A stretch of 64,000 bases of DNA from Bacteroidaceae bacterium (GTDB lineage Bacteria; Bacteroidota; Bacteroidia; Bacteroidales; Bacteroidaceae). The position numbers and the translations under genes were made by a program. The stretch covers positions 1 through 64,000 of the forward strand of contig JAGAAS010000028.1 in the NCBI GenBank assembly GCA_017615125.1, read 5' to 3'. Each line of letters starts with the position of its first letter. Within the stretch, counting starts at the first letter, position 1. Below, piece after piece: positions 27,022 to 36,319 of this stretch. Under the pieces are notes generated by a model. The model was not told the DNA's origin. It did no database searches and saw nothing but the letters and a program-made list of their open reading frames with translations.

Positions 27022-28326
27022 TTAATCCCAGAGGGATTCCCAGTTGTAGACGCGATAGAAGTATGGACGAACGTAGTCGGCACTGCCTGGATAAGTGAAG
27101 TTATCGGCAGTGGCAGGAGCCGTCTGTGTGGTGGAGAGCACCAGCTCACCTTCGCGCGAGAGGGCGTTATGCAGGGTGACGCGTGTGAGCGAGTTGTAGG
27201 ACTGAGGACCTTTCTTCTCAAGACGCGAAGGTATCACGCAGAGGGTCTTCACATCGGTAAAGGGACCGTAAGGCATGCCAGAGCGCCAGATGAGGACATC
27301 CTGACCATTCTGGTACGACTGTCCGATGAGGTAATAGTACTTGCCGCGCTTAAGCACCTGCGGGTGCTGGCAGGCGCCGTTGTTGGCAAGCATGCTAGAA
27401 CGCATAGCTACTTCGTCAGCATTAAGGCCTGAAGCGGTGGTAGGCGCAGTCTCGGTCCACACGATGTCACCGTCGATGTTACGCACACAATACTCCCACG
27501 TGGATCCAAGGTCGTAGGTGGACGTGCGTGCCACGAGGACACCGCTAACACCGGTGAGCAGGTAGGTACAATAGATGTAGTTGTGGCCGTCGTCGTCGCG
27601 CAGGAGGCAGTTGTCGTAACCTATCATGTTAGTGAGCATGTTCGGCAGCAGCGACTCCTCGACGAGGGTGCCATCGGCACTGAGAGTGTAGGTGCCAAGA
27701 TAGGTAGCTTCGCGACGCGAGTTAGAACTCTTATAACATCCGAAGAGAACCTGTATCTTGCCATCCTTCTCGGAAGCGAGGGCTGGTACCAGATAGCTCT
27801 TGGTGGTCTCTGCCACAGCAAGATTGACTCCCTCGTAGTAGCCTTCGGCAGCGGGGTCACTGGTCTGCACGAGCGCATTGAGTTCCTTTAGATCCTCAGA
27901 GGCAGGATTGCCCAAGGTGCCGTGTGCTGACGTCTGCAGGAGCATGCTGCAGCGTACGGTATTGGAGGAGAGGCGTGCGCGGGTGGCAGCATCGACAACT
28001 CCGAAATAGCTGTCGCGGGCGAGCCAGAGCACACGGTTACCTGACAGCGCTGCCGATGAGAGGATATCGCCTCCGTTCCAGCCGAGCATACGGCTGAAAA
28101 GGGCGTTGTAGAGCTCATCGCGATAAAGAAAGATTTTATCGCTGTTCTGCCCGATATTCATGATAGGAGCGAGTTTCCAGGCTGCATCGAGGACAGGCTC
28201 TTCAATATAGACGACAGAGTCTTCCACTACATCATCGTAGCCGATGGCTGCCGAGTCGTAGTCGTTACAGGAAACGAGCAGGAGGAGGGATAACAAGGCG
28301 AAGAAGGGGAAAAATGTTTTTTTCAT
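27022..28326 (-). CDS. Propeller-like lipoprotein, paralog C, end of PUL
   Basis: A 434-residue lipoprotein (LLLVSCND, Cys 20). It is a distant paralog of the genes at 19235 and 20619: LGWNGGDILSSAALSGN, VLWLARDSYFG, HPQVLKRGKYYYLIGQS, MPYGPF, HNALSREGELVLS, YFYRVYNWESLWD. It is the last gene of the SusCD operon, the position where surface glycan-binding lipoproteins or surface glycosidases often sit. Function is not known; its presence both in the PUL and beside the mannosidase operon ties the two loci together. Confidence 0.75.
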   Translation of the reverse strand: MKKTFFPFFALLSLLLLVSCNDYDSAAIGYDDVVEDSVVYIEEPVLDAAWKLAPIMNIGQNSDKIFLYRDELYNALFSRMLGWNGGDILSSAALSGNRVLWLARDSYFGVVDAATRARLSSNTVRCSMLLQTSAHGTLGNPASEDLKELNALVQTSDPAAEGYYEGVNLAVAETTKSYLVPALASEKDGKIQVLFGCYKSSNSRREATYLGTYTLSADGTLVEESLLPNMLTNMIGYDNCLLRDDDGHNYIYCTYLLTGVSGVLVARTSTYDLGSTWEYCVRNIDGDIVWTETAPTTASGLNADEVAMRSSMLANNGACQHPQVLKRGKYYYLIGQSYQNGQDVLIWRSGMPYGPFTDVKTLCVIPSRLEKKGPQSYNSLTRVTLHNALSREGELVLSTTQTAPATADNFTYPGSADYVRPYFYRVYNWESLWD

Positions 28327-28386
28327 ATTCGTAGAAACCCTATGTTGCTTATGATTAAATACTGTTCACACACTCTGTGGAGGTCA

Positions 28387-29403
28387 TCAATTGTTGGTGA
28401 TACTGAGCGGACGCATGAGCTCGTAGACGAAGTGCCACTGAGTTTCGGTAGGCAGCTTGTAACGGTAGTTGAGCGTGAAGGTCTGCGTTGCAGGGTCATA
28501 GTAGCTAGGTTTGCCCTCTACCTCACCCACACTGACGGAGCGGCTCGATACTTCCCATGTGGCAAGTGTCACCTTCTGGCGCTTGACATACTCGCCAGTG
28601 GGCAGGCCCTCGACGAGAACGGGGATGTCAATGAGCTCATCGGGATGAACGGTGACAACGATGCCACGCTGACTGATGACGGAAGGTGTCACGCTGTAGA
28701 ACGTGCTGGGAAGGATGCGCACGCTGTGCTCATCGACGGGCACCAACGACTTGGTGGCGTTGATCACAGAGGCCTCGCCGGCAGGCGTGAACTCACCATC
28801 GGCCTCGCGGAAGTTCTGCTCGGTGCCGTCCATTGTGAAGTAGGTGGTCGACTTAGTGGTGGCGTACTCGTTCTTCAGGTAGATGCGGAAGAGCACCTCT
28901 CGCTTCTCTGGAGAGATCATATAGTCGGACACGGACTTGATGCGTAGAGGAATGTAGTAAACATCGTCGGGACGGATGTTGCTGACGTTGACGCGGATGG
29001 GGAACTTCACGTAGGGCTCCTTATTGTCCTTGGGCAACACTATCGAGTAGTTGTCAATGGTGTAGTTCTTCGCATCGAGTTCCTGAGCATAGTTGGCGTA
29101 CGACTCGCCGTATGTGGTTCGGTTGAAGGTGCGCAGTACCTCGGGCCAGTGCTCCAATTCCACCGTTACATCCTTCTCGATAGAGGTAGTGCCGCCGGCA
29201 TAGATCGACAGCCAGCCTTCGGACATCTCACCAAAGGTGTACTCCTGACCGAAAATGTTGTAGTTGTCGCTGACGATGTATATCTCCTTGCGGTATTGTT
29301 CCTCGTCGTAGAACTTGGCTTCGCAGCCTACGGTGGACATTCCTATCACCACCAAGCCTGCGATGGCGATAGCATTGAATAATAACGAATCAATATGTTT
29401 CAT
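28387..29403 (-). CDS. DUF1735/DUF4361 surface lipoprotein
   Basis: A 338-residue lipoprotein (MSTVGC, Cys 27). An N-terminal beta-sandwich (IYIVSDNYNIFGQEY ... DVYYIPLRIKSVS) resembles DUF1735 and the C-terminal part (YYDPATQTFTLNYRYK) resembles DUF4361, a pair found directly after SusD in N-glycan-type loci of Bacteroides. Such proteins act as outer-surface glycan binders (SusE/SusF analogues). It follows SusD after 42 bp. Binding specificity is unknown. Confidence 0.8.
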   Translation of the reverse strand: MKHIDSLLFNAIAIAGLVVIGMSTVGCEAKFYDEEQYRKEIYIVSDNYNIFGQEYTFGEMSEGWLSIYAGGTTSIEKDVTVELEHWPEVLRTFNRTTYGESYANYAQELDAKNYTIDNYSIVLPKDNKEPYVKFPIRVNVSNIRPDDVYYIPLRIKSVSDYMISPEKREVLFRIYLKNEYATTKSTTYFTMDGTEQNFREADGEFTPAGEASVINATKSLVPVDEHSVRILPSTFYSVTPSVISQRGIVVTVHPDELIDIPVLVEGLPTGEYVKRQKVTLATWEVSSRSVSVGEVEGKPSYYDPATQTFTLNYRYKLPTETQWHFVYELMRPLSITNN

Positions 29404-29445
29404 AACTCATGTACTTCGGTATGAATGATATTATCTGTCAAATCA

Positions 29446-31461
29446 CTATTTTTCCCAGCCTGGGTTCTGATCGAGAAGCGGATTCTTGCGAAGCTCATTC
29501 AGGTGGATAGGCAGCAGGACCATCTTGGGCTTGAAGACGCGCTCGCGGATGGTGGAGTACTGGATGATAGTAGGCTGATAGAACCCTGCCCACTCGGCCT
29601 GCTTGACGTTGAGTCCCTGCAAGGGTTCGGTCTCAAGTTGCTCGACGATGCCCCAGCGGCGGATGTCGTAGTAGCGGCGTCCTTCGTGGAAGAGCTCGAT
29701 GCAGCGCTCACGCTCCACAACGGCCTCAAAGGCTTCCTCCGTTGCCAGCTCCTCGTCGGTGACGCCCGGCAAGCCAGCACGGAAGCGTATGCGATTGAAA
29801 GCCTTGCGTATCTCTTCCTTGTCGCGGCTGACCTTGATACCGTCGATATCCCACTCTTGTGTCAGGTGGTTGAGTGCCTCGGCATAGGAGAGCAGCACCT
29901 CAGCGTAACGGATGATGGGGAACGTCTTGGAAATGGTGCGGGCGTTGTTGCCGGTGCAGGCATCGCGCGGATGGACGTACTTGCATCCCGTATAACCTGT
30001 GATGTTGTAGACATTGTTGGTGGACACGTTCGGTCCGCAGTTGGCTCCCTGATAGTAGCCGACGATGACGTCGTGCTTGCCAGTCTCAATGGTGGAGGAC
30101 ATCGTCCACAGACGCCCTGAGAAACCTATGTTGGCATAGAAGCGGGGCTCGCGGTTGTTGTAGGCGGCAAAGGTGCCAGCCTTGAGGGTATAGTAGCGCG
30201 AGAGGATCTTGTCTTCCTGCACGATGCACTCCTTGTCGTAGGGGCGGTTGAGGTATGGATACTCGGCGCTGGCATTGGAGATATCGCGTCCGTCGGCCAT
30301 GTAGAAGTAGTCTACCATACGCTGAGGCACGCTCACGCAACTGCTGCCTCCGAAGCGCAAGGGGAAGATATAGCCAAGGTGGTCGAGGATGTTCTCCTGC
30401 GTTCCCCAGATGAGCTCGGGGTTGGTAGCAGCCACAGCCTCGCCCGTAAACTGCTCGGAATAGGAACGATAGGGATCGATACCTCCTGCTCCATTAGGAT
30501 AATCGGCTGAAGGCACGTTAGCAGGAAGGGGCAAGGTGTACTGATCGGACTCAACGGTGTAGAGGTCATAAAGATTCAGATCCATGACGCGCTTTGCTGC
30601 CGCTGCTGCAACAGCCCACTTTCGCTCGTCGTAGGTCTGCGAAACGTAATGCACGCCATCGGTGCAACGGGTGAAGTTGCCGAAGAAACGGCGGGCGGCA
30701 AAGCCACCGTTGAACAGCGGGCTGGCTGCCGCCAGGCGGATACGAGCCGAAAGGGCAAGGGCTGCGCCAGCCGTCGGTGCGGTAATCATGTCGACGGGAC
30801 GTGTGCGCGGGAGATTCTGGGCGGCTGCCTCAAACTCGGAGCAGATGTAGTCGACACACTCGTCGAAGGTGCCGCGGGCACGCTCGTAATAGGCGGGGGC
30901 TTCGTTGCTATTAAGCAGCTCATCGCCCATGAGAATCATAGGACCTTGGTTACGCAGAATCCAATAGTAGGCATAAGCACGAAGGAAGCGTACCTCGGAA
31001 CGGAACTCCGACTTCTCAAAGCTGTTCATGTCGGGCACGGCATCGATATTCGTCAGCAGTGTGTTGCACTTGCGGATGATGCGGTAGCAGTTGTCCCACA
31101 CGTTGAAGTCCCAGTCCCATCCTCCCATTGACGAGGCAGTGATGTTGTCAATAGTGAGACTTGTTCCCGAGAACTGAATCTCGAGGAAACCACCGCTCCA
31201 GTTGCCGCACGACACAGCTTCGTCGCTACCAGTAAGGCCTGGCGTGCTGCCGTAGTACCACAGACGGGCTTCCTTCGGCAGAAGGGTTACGGCACCATTG
31301 TAATAGCGCTGTATGTTGACGCTACTTGCAAAGATGGAGTCGGCCATGAAGGTGTCGGCAAAGTATTCGTCAACATTCAGATAGTCGGCACATCCGACTA
31401 GCGACATCGAGCCTATGGCTATCGTGAGAGACGAAATGGCAATGAAAAGATTCTGTTTCAT
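29446..31461 (-). CDS. SusD/RagB-family glycan-binding lipoprotein
   Basis: About 671 residues, lipoprotein (SLVGCADYLN, Cys about 24). SusD hallmarks: DYLNVDEYF, helical TPR region with WDNCYRIIRKCN, EVRFLRAYAYYWILRNQGP, and C-terminal PIRYAEVLLSYAEALN and RRYYDIRRWG. SusD forms the lid on the SusC transporter and captures glycan at the surface. Start at 31461 fits the signal peptide; 31500 is the longest option. Intact, in contrast to its SusC partner. Confidence 0.95.
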   Translation of the reverse strand: MKQNLFIAISSLTIAIGSMSLVGCADYLNVDEYFADTFMADSIFASSVNIQRYYNGAVTLLPKEARLWYYGSTPGLTGSDEAVSCGNWSGGFLEIQFSGTSLTIDNITASSMGGWDWDFNVWDNCYRIIRKCNTLLTNIDAVPDMNSFEKSEFRSEVRFLRAYAYYWILRNQGPMILMGDELLNSNEAPAYYERARGTFDECVDYICSEFEAAAQNLPRTRPVDMITAPTAGAALALSARIRLAAASPLFNGGFAARRFFGNFTRCTDGVHYVSQTYDERKWAVAAAAAKRVMDLNLYDLYTVESDQYTLPLPANVPSADYPNGAGGIDPYRSYSEQFTGEAVAATNPELIWGTQENILDHLGYIFPLRFGGSSCVSVPQRMVDYFYMADGRDISNASAEYPYLNRPYDKECIVQEDKILSRYYTLKAGTFAAYNNREPRFYANIGFSGRLWTMSSTIETGKHDVIVGYYQGANCGPNVSTNNVYNITGYTGCKYVHPRDACTGNNARTISKTFPIIRYAEVLLSYAEALNHLTQEWDIDGIKVSRDKEEIRKAFNRIRFRAGLPGVTDEELATEEAFEAVVERERCIELFHEGRRYYDIRRWGIVEQLETEPLQGLNVKQAEWAGFYQPTIIQYSTIRERVFKPKMVLLPIHLNELRKNPLLDQNPGWEK

Positions 31462-31502
31462 ATCTGTTAAGCATAATTTCATTTTCATAAGGCACTTCAT
31501 GG

Positions 31503-34500
31503 TTAAAAGTTAAGTTGCATTTGCAGTGCATAGCGTCCGGTAAGCGGGTAAGCTTGTCCGCAGGAGGTTGCCTGCTCGGGGTCGTAGATCTTCACGCTGT
31601 CCCATACACCCAGGTTCTCGCAGAGGAGTTGCAGATCGATGGACTGAAGCCCAGCCCTATGCATGAAGGGCGCGCTCCAGCGGTAATTGAGGCTTACCTC
31701 CTGGAGGCGTAGGTAGCGGGCATCGCCCATCCACCAAGTGGAAGGCTGCGTATTGTTAACGTTCGTCCCGTAGTAGAGACGCGGGAAGCGAGCGTTGGGG
31801 TTCTCAGTGGAGACATCGCCTGAATAGTCGGCGGCAATCCAGCGGTTCTCCTTATTGTATGCAAGGGAGAGGACGTTGCCGCGGAAACCCTTGTTGAAAG
31901 GCATGTATCCATCGAAGAGGCTGCCGTCGCTACCTCCATAGAGGAAGTAGTTATGTCCCGTGCCCTTGAAGAGGACGTTGAGCGTGAAGCCTTTCCAGTC
32001 GGCAGAGAAGCCCACACCATACATGAGCTGCGGGATACCTGCATAGGCGAAGAGAGGCACTTTGTCGTCGCTGTTCACCACGCCGTCGCCGTTCACATCC
32101 TTATACTTGATATCGCCGGGACGCAGGTTTCCGAACTGCGAGGGACTCATATCAATATCCTCCTGGCTCTCGAAAAGCCCGAGGGCGATGTATCCGCGCT
32201 GGACGTTGTTGGCATAGCCGTTCTTTTCCAAGTAGCGGTAGGGCTGGTTGGCTTCCTCCCAGTTGAGAATCTTGTTCTTCGAAAGGGTGAAGTTACCGCG
32301 CACGGTGAAGCTGAAATCATGGTTCACCCGCTGGAGGTATTCGAAGTTACCGTCACCTCCCCAGCTTTTCATGCTGCCCACGTTACCATAAGGCATGCTC
32401 ACGAGACCTACGTAGGCAGGCACCTGCGTGCGCTGCTGGAAGATGGCGTCGCGACGGTCAAGGAAGTAGTCGACGGTTGCCGAGAACTTATCGTTGAACA
32501 GATGGAAGTCCATACCGACATCGAATTTCTTTGCCTTCTCTCACACGAGGTTATCGGCACCTACCTGGCTTTCGGTGATAGTACCTGTTCCTCCCCAGTT
32601 GGTGGAAGAAGTCTGATTCTCGGAAATGAGTGTCAGATAGGGAAAGCGCGTGCTGGCAATCTGGTCGTTACCAACCATACCGTAGGAGGCACGGAACTTG
32701 AGGAAGCTGAGCCAGGATGCGTTGTTCTGCACGAACTCGTACTGCGAGGGAACCCAAGCGAGGGCCATCGACGGGAAGAAACCGTACTGACGTCCAGGCT
32801 GGAAGTTCTCAGAGCCGTTCAGACCGAAGTTCGCATCGATGAAGTAGGTGTCGCGGAAACCGTAGTTGAGACGTCCCGAAAGGCTCTGGTAGCGCTTGGG
32901 GATAGCCGACATGCTGCTGCCTGCTCCCGTCTCGGCGGTGTCCTCTATATAATAATAAAGGAGAGCGCCCACGCTGTGGAGGTCGAACACACGGTCGTAG
33001 TTAACACTGGTGTTGAAGAATATCTTGCGCCAAGTCCACGCTGCCGAACTGTAGTTCACCGACACCTCGTTGACGCGCTGCGAAAGAATCAGTTTTCCTG
33101 TGGAACTTCTTTCAGATGCCATATAGAGCGAGGGAATCTTATAGCGGCTCTCGCCGAACAACGACTGTGTATCGAGCGAGCCCTGAATCTTGGCCTTCAA
33201 GCCCGGGGTAACCATCGCAAGGTCCTGATCGAGACTCATGGTAATCATGTTTCGGAAGTTCTGCTGACGGGTGGTTCCCGTATAGTTGAGAAGAACATAG
33301 GGTGAGATGTCGTCGCCGTCGTTCGTAGCAGGCAGGTATCCGTTGGAATAACGGAGCGGGAACATCACAGGCGTTGTCTTTGCTTGCGAGCTCCAAATCC
33401 AGCCTGTCATGCTTACCGACGAGTAGCTGTTACCCATACTGGGCCTGTCGTTCACCGACAGATAGCTGGTTCCTCCGATATAGACTTTCGTTGTCTTCGT
33501 GAGGTTGATATCCAGGTTCATGCGGTAGTTGTAGGTATTGTATCCGACGCCCCGCTTGTAGGGGGAGTCGGCTGCCATATTGTATGCCGACGACTCGTTG
33601 CTCAAGCCAAGCGAAGCAAAGTAACGGGCAATAGAACCACCGCCCTGAGCGCTGACGTAGTAGGTCTGCTGGAGCGAAGTGGGATTCAGGAGCTCTTTCT
33701 GCCAATCCACATTCGGATAGAGGTCTGGGTCGAGATTATACTTGATAATGTCCATCTCCACTTTGTCGTAAATGGGACTCATTCCTGTAGCGACAGCGGC
33801 CTCGTTGGCCATCTCGGCATACTCGTAGGCTCCCAGATACTCGGGCAGGCGCTTGAGCTGAGATACGGTATAGTTGGCACGTGCTGTGATGCGGAGTTTC
33901 TGATCCAAACCGCGCTTCGTAGTGACGATGACTACGCCGTTAGCACCTCGGCTACCGTAGACAGCTGTTGCGGCAGCATCTTTCAGCACCGAGAAGCTCT
34001 CCACATCGGCAGCCTCCACCTGGCTCAGGTCTCCTTCAAGTCCGTCGATGAGCACAAGAGCGCTACTGTTGGCACCAAACGTACCGATACCGCGCACCCA
34101 GAACTCGGAGATATTCTTTCCCGGCTCTCCGCTCCTCTGAACTCCGATGATACCTGCCACGCGTCCTGCGAGGCTGTTGACGATATTCGTTGCCGGCTTT
34201 TCCAACTCAATGGGGGCGATAGTGGTGATAGCACCTGCGACGCTGATCTTACGCTGGGTACCCATACCGACAACGACTACTTCGTCGACGTCCTTGGTGC
34301 TTTCCTTCATCTGAATGGTTACCGACGTCTCCTTTTTCTCCAGACGATGCGTCACCGAGTTGTATCCCACGTAGGAAACCATCAGCACGTCGTACAGGTC
34401 GGCCTTGATGATAAATATTCCTTCGGCGTCAGTTACGGTACCGATGCCCGGCTTGTTCTGAATGGTCACCGTTGCTCCGATGACATCCTCGCCCGTCTCG

Positions 34501-34616
34501 TCGATGACGTGGCCCCTTACCTCAAAGCTCTCTTGTGCCTTTGCCACAAAAGCAAGCGCGCAGAGGGACACCAGAAGCATCCATCTTTTCATATTTCCAA
34601 GAAATGTTGTCTTCAT
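31503..34616 (-). pseudogene. SusC/RagA TonB-dependent transporter with in-frame TGA
   Basis: One reading frame of 1038 codons interrupted by TGA at 32541-32543 (codon 692). The N-terminal piece (32541-34616) has a signal peptide, carboxypeptidase-like domain (VRGHVIDETGEDVIGATV), TonB box region (VDEVVVVGMGTQ) and plug (RVAGI ... FWVRGIGTFG ... VLKDAAATAVYGSRGANGV). The C-terminal piece (31503-32540) supplies the remaining barrel and ends LQMQLNF. The text around the stop reads ADNLV-stop-EKAKKFDVGMDF; SusC proteins usually have NL-x-WEK-x-K-x-x-xG there, so TGA replaces a Trp TGG by one base. No frameshift is needed. It may be a nonsense mutation, a sequence error or readthrough. Another start is at 34592 (MKRWMLL). 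Confidence 0.85.
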
Positions 34617-34645
34617 ACTTCTTCTCTTATTTTAGTGTCCTTCTT

Positions 34646-35998
34646 CTATTCTACTGCCACGCGGCGAATGGCGTGATTCTGGCTGTCGCCCACATAGAGC
34701 ACGTCTTCCGAGTCGATTGCCAGCCCGACAGGATTGTTGAACTTGGCTACTTCACCCGTACCGTTGACGTATCCTGCCTGCTGGGGCAAGCCTGCAACTG
34801 TCGACACATAACCTGTCTTCATGTTAATCTTGCGGATGCAATGATTGCCTGTGTCTGCCACATAGAGGTTGCCCTCGCTGTCGCGGCACATCTGGTGGGG
34901 ATTCGAGAACTGTGCCTGATTGATAGGTCCGTCGAAGAATCCGCTGGAGCCTCCGCAGAATGACGTGCACGTCAGGTTGGCTAAGTCGAGCTTGAAGATG
35001 CGGTTCATCTCGTCGACGGAGAAATAGAGGATATTAGGATCGTTGGCATCAAACACCATTCCGTAGGTGCTGCCGCTGGTGCTGCCGATTCCGACGCCTC
35101 CATACACTTGCGTGAGGTTCTCGCCGAGGGAGGTCTCGGGATTGAAGCGAACCAGATACCCTCCGTAGATGCGCGAATAGAATTTACCGTCGGCAGGACA
35201 CATAGCAGCTGTTCGACGAGCTGCCCACGATGCCATTCCGCCCGGATGGAACTCGGTGTTATCCCAGCTGATCTCGCCTTTGCCCATCTGAACCCAGTCG
35301 TTGTCGGGATCGTAATACCAGTATTCGTTGTTGCCGGCATTTGCCTGAATATGATAGACTTTGTCGTGCACGTCGTCGTAGACATTGCAGGGAACCGTCA
35401 GGAAGATGCCCAGCTCGTCGATGAGCTTGAGCTGATCGGCTTCTTCGTTGGCGCAGTAGCGATAGAACTTACTGTCGTGGGTGTCAATCTCGAAGTAGAT
35501 GTTCTTTCTCTTGTCCACCGAGATGCATTGGTTCATCTCCGATGCGAACTGAGCCTCCGACAGGCTGATAGTGCCTGTGGGATTGGTAGTTGCGCTGGCG
35601 TCTCCTCCGCAGATCGTCGACACGTTGGTCTGAATCTTGTAGTCGAAGTAACCGTCAAAAGTGCCCTCCTGGTCTCCGATTTTCACCTTGATCACAACGT
35701 TCTCTCCGGGAAGCTTGGGAGCCAGCACCAGCAGATGATCGCCGCTCGCGCCTATCACGGGAGCCTGTTTCTGGTTGAAATACACACTTACTGCGTCGGC
35801 TCTGTTGCCGAAGTTGCTACCCGTCAGGATGACTTTCGTTGCAATAGGTCCTCCCGTAGGATAGAAGCTTGTGCAGACAATGGGTTTCGACGCATCGTAG
35901 TCAGGATAGCCTTCCTCGGGGCTTTCGCACGCTGCAAGCAGCAGCACGAACGTCAAAGCCGCAAGCGCAAAGGCTGATGTTTTCTTGAAATGCTTCAT
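34646..35998 (-). CDS. IPT/TIG and NHL-repeat surface lipoprotein
   Basis: A 450-residue lipoprotein (LLAACESPE, Cys 24). Residues about 35-120 are an IPT/TIG Ig-like fold (SFYPTGGPIATKVILTGSNF ... VYFNQKQAPVI); the rest is an NHL six-bladed propeller (HQMCRDSEGNLYVADTGNHC, IRKINMKTGYVSTVAG, GLAIDSEDVLYVGDSQNH). IPT-NHL lipoproteins are common in SusCD loci, where they are presumed surface glycan-binding proteins. It lies directly upstream of SusC (gap 29 bp), and a copy of the dispersed repeat lies in its 5' region. Confidence 0.85.
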   Translation of the reverse strand: MKHFKKTSAFALAALTFVLLLAACESPEEGYPDYDASKPIVCTSFYPTGGPIATKVILTGSNFGNRADAVSVYFNQKQAPVIGASGDHLLVLAPKLPGENVVIKVKIGDQEGTFDGYFDYKIQTNVSTICGGDASATTNPTGTISLSEAQFASEMNQCISVDKRKNIYFEIDTHDSKFYRYCANEEADQLKLIDELGIFLTVPCNVYDDVHDKVYHIQANAGNNEYWYYDPDNDWVQMGKGEISWDNTEFHPGGMASWAARRTAAMCPADGKFYSRIYGGYLVRFNPETSLGENLTQVYGGVGIGSTSGSTYGMVFDANDPNILYFSVDEMNRIFKLDLANLTCTSFCGGSSGFFDGPINQAQFSNPHQMCRDSEGNLYVADTGNHCIRKINMKTGYVSTVAGLPQQAGYVNGTGEVAKFNNPVGLAIDSEDVLYVGDSQNHAIRRVAVE

Positions 35999-36319
35999 TT
36001 TTGCCTATCTAATAAATGATATTTATTAAGGAAACGACTCTCTCGCGACATCCCCCTAAAGAAATCTGATTTTTTTAAAAAGGATTCGCGCGACGCGCAT
36101 CCAAACCGCAAGCGTTCCCTTCCCTTTCCGCCTATCTGGAAAAGGGAAGGAAAAATATGCTCAAAGAAAAATATTTTTTCGAGAAGGGAAAAAATTTTTT
36201 TCTTTCTACATCTCGCCGTATGAAGAAGGGAAAATTTCGCGTGTTCAGAATGGCTTCTGGGCTGCATTTTTTCCAGCTTAACAAACAGGCCGAAAAGCCA
36301 GCAGAAAAGAAGCCTTTTC
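35999..36319. other. Intergenic region with repeat
   Basis: Separates GH97 from the IPT/NHL gene. It holds one copy of the dispersed repeat (36170-36232) and otherwise A/T-rich DNA. No clean promoter motif on the minus strand was seen, so it is unclear whether the SusC group has its own promoter here. Confidence 0.6.
36170..36232. repeat. Dispersed palindromic repeat, copy 4
   Basis: TTTTTTCGAGAAGGGAAAAA, a long T-run, TTTCTACATCTCGCCGTATG and AAGAAGGG. It lies about 170 bp upstream of the IPT/NHL start codon on the minus strand. Confidence 0.8.

Noticed and set aside
32541..32543. UGA read as Trp throughout the genome
   Set aside because: Trp in the other genes is encoded by TGG, and several genes end normally with TGA or TAA; only this one internal TGA needs explaining.
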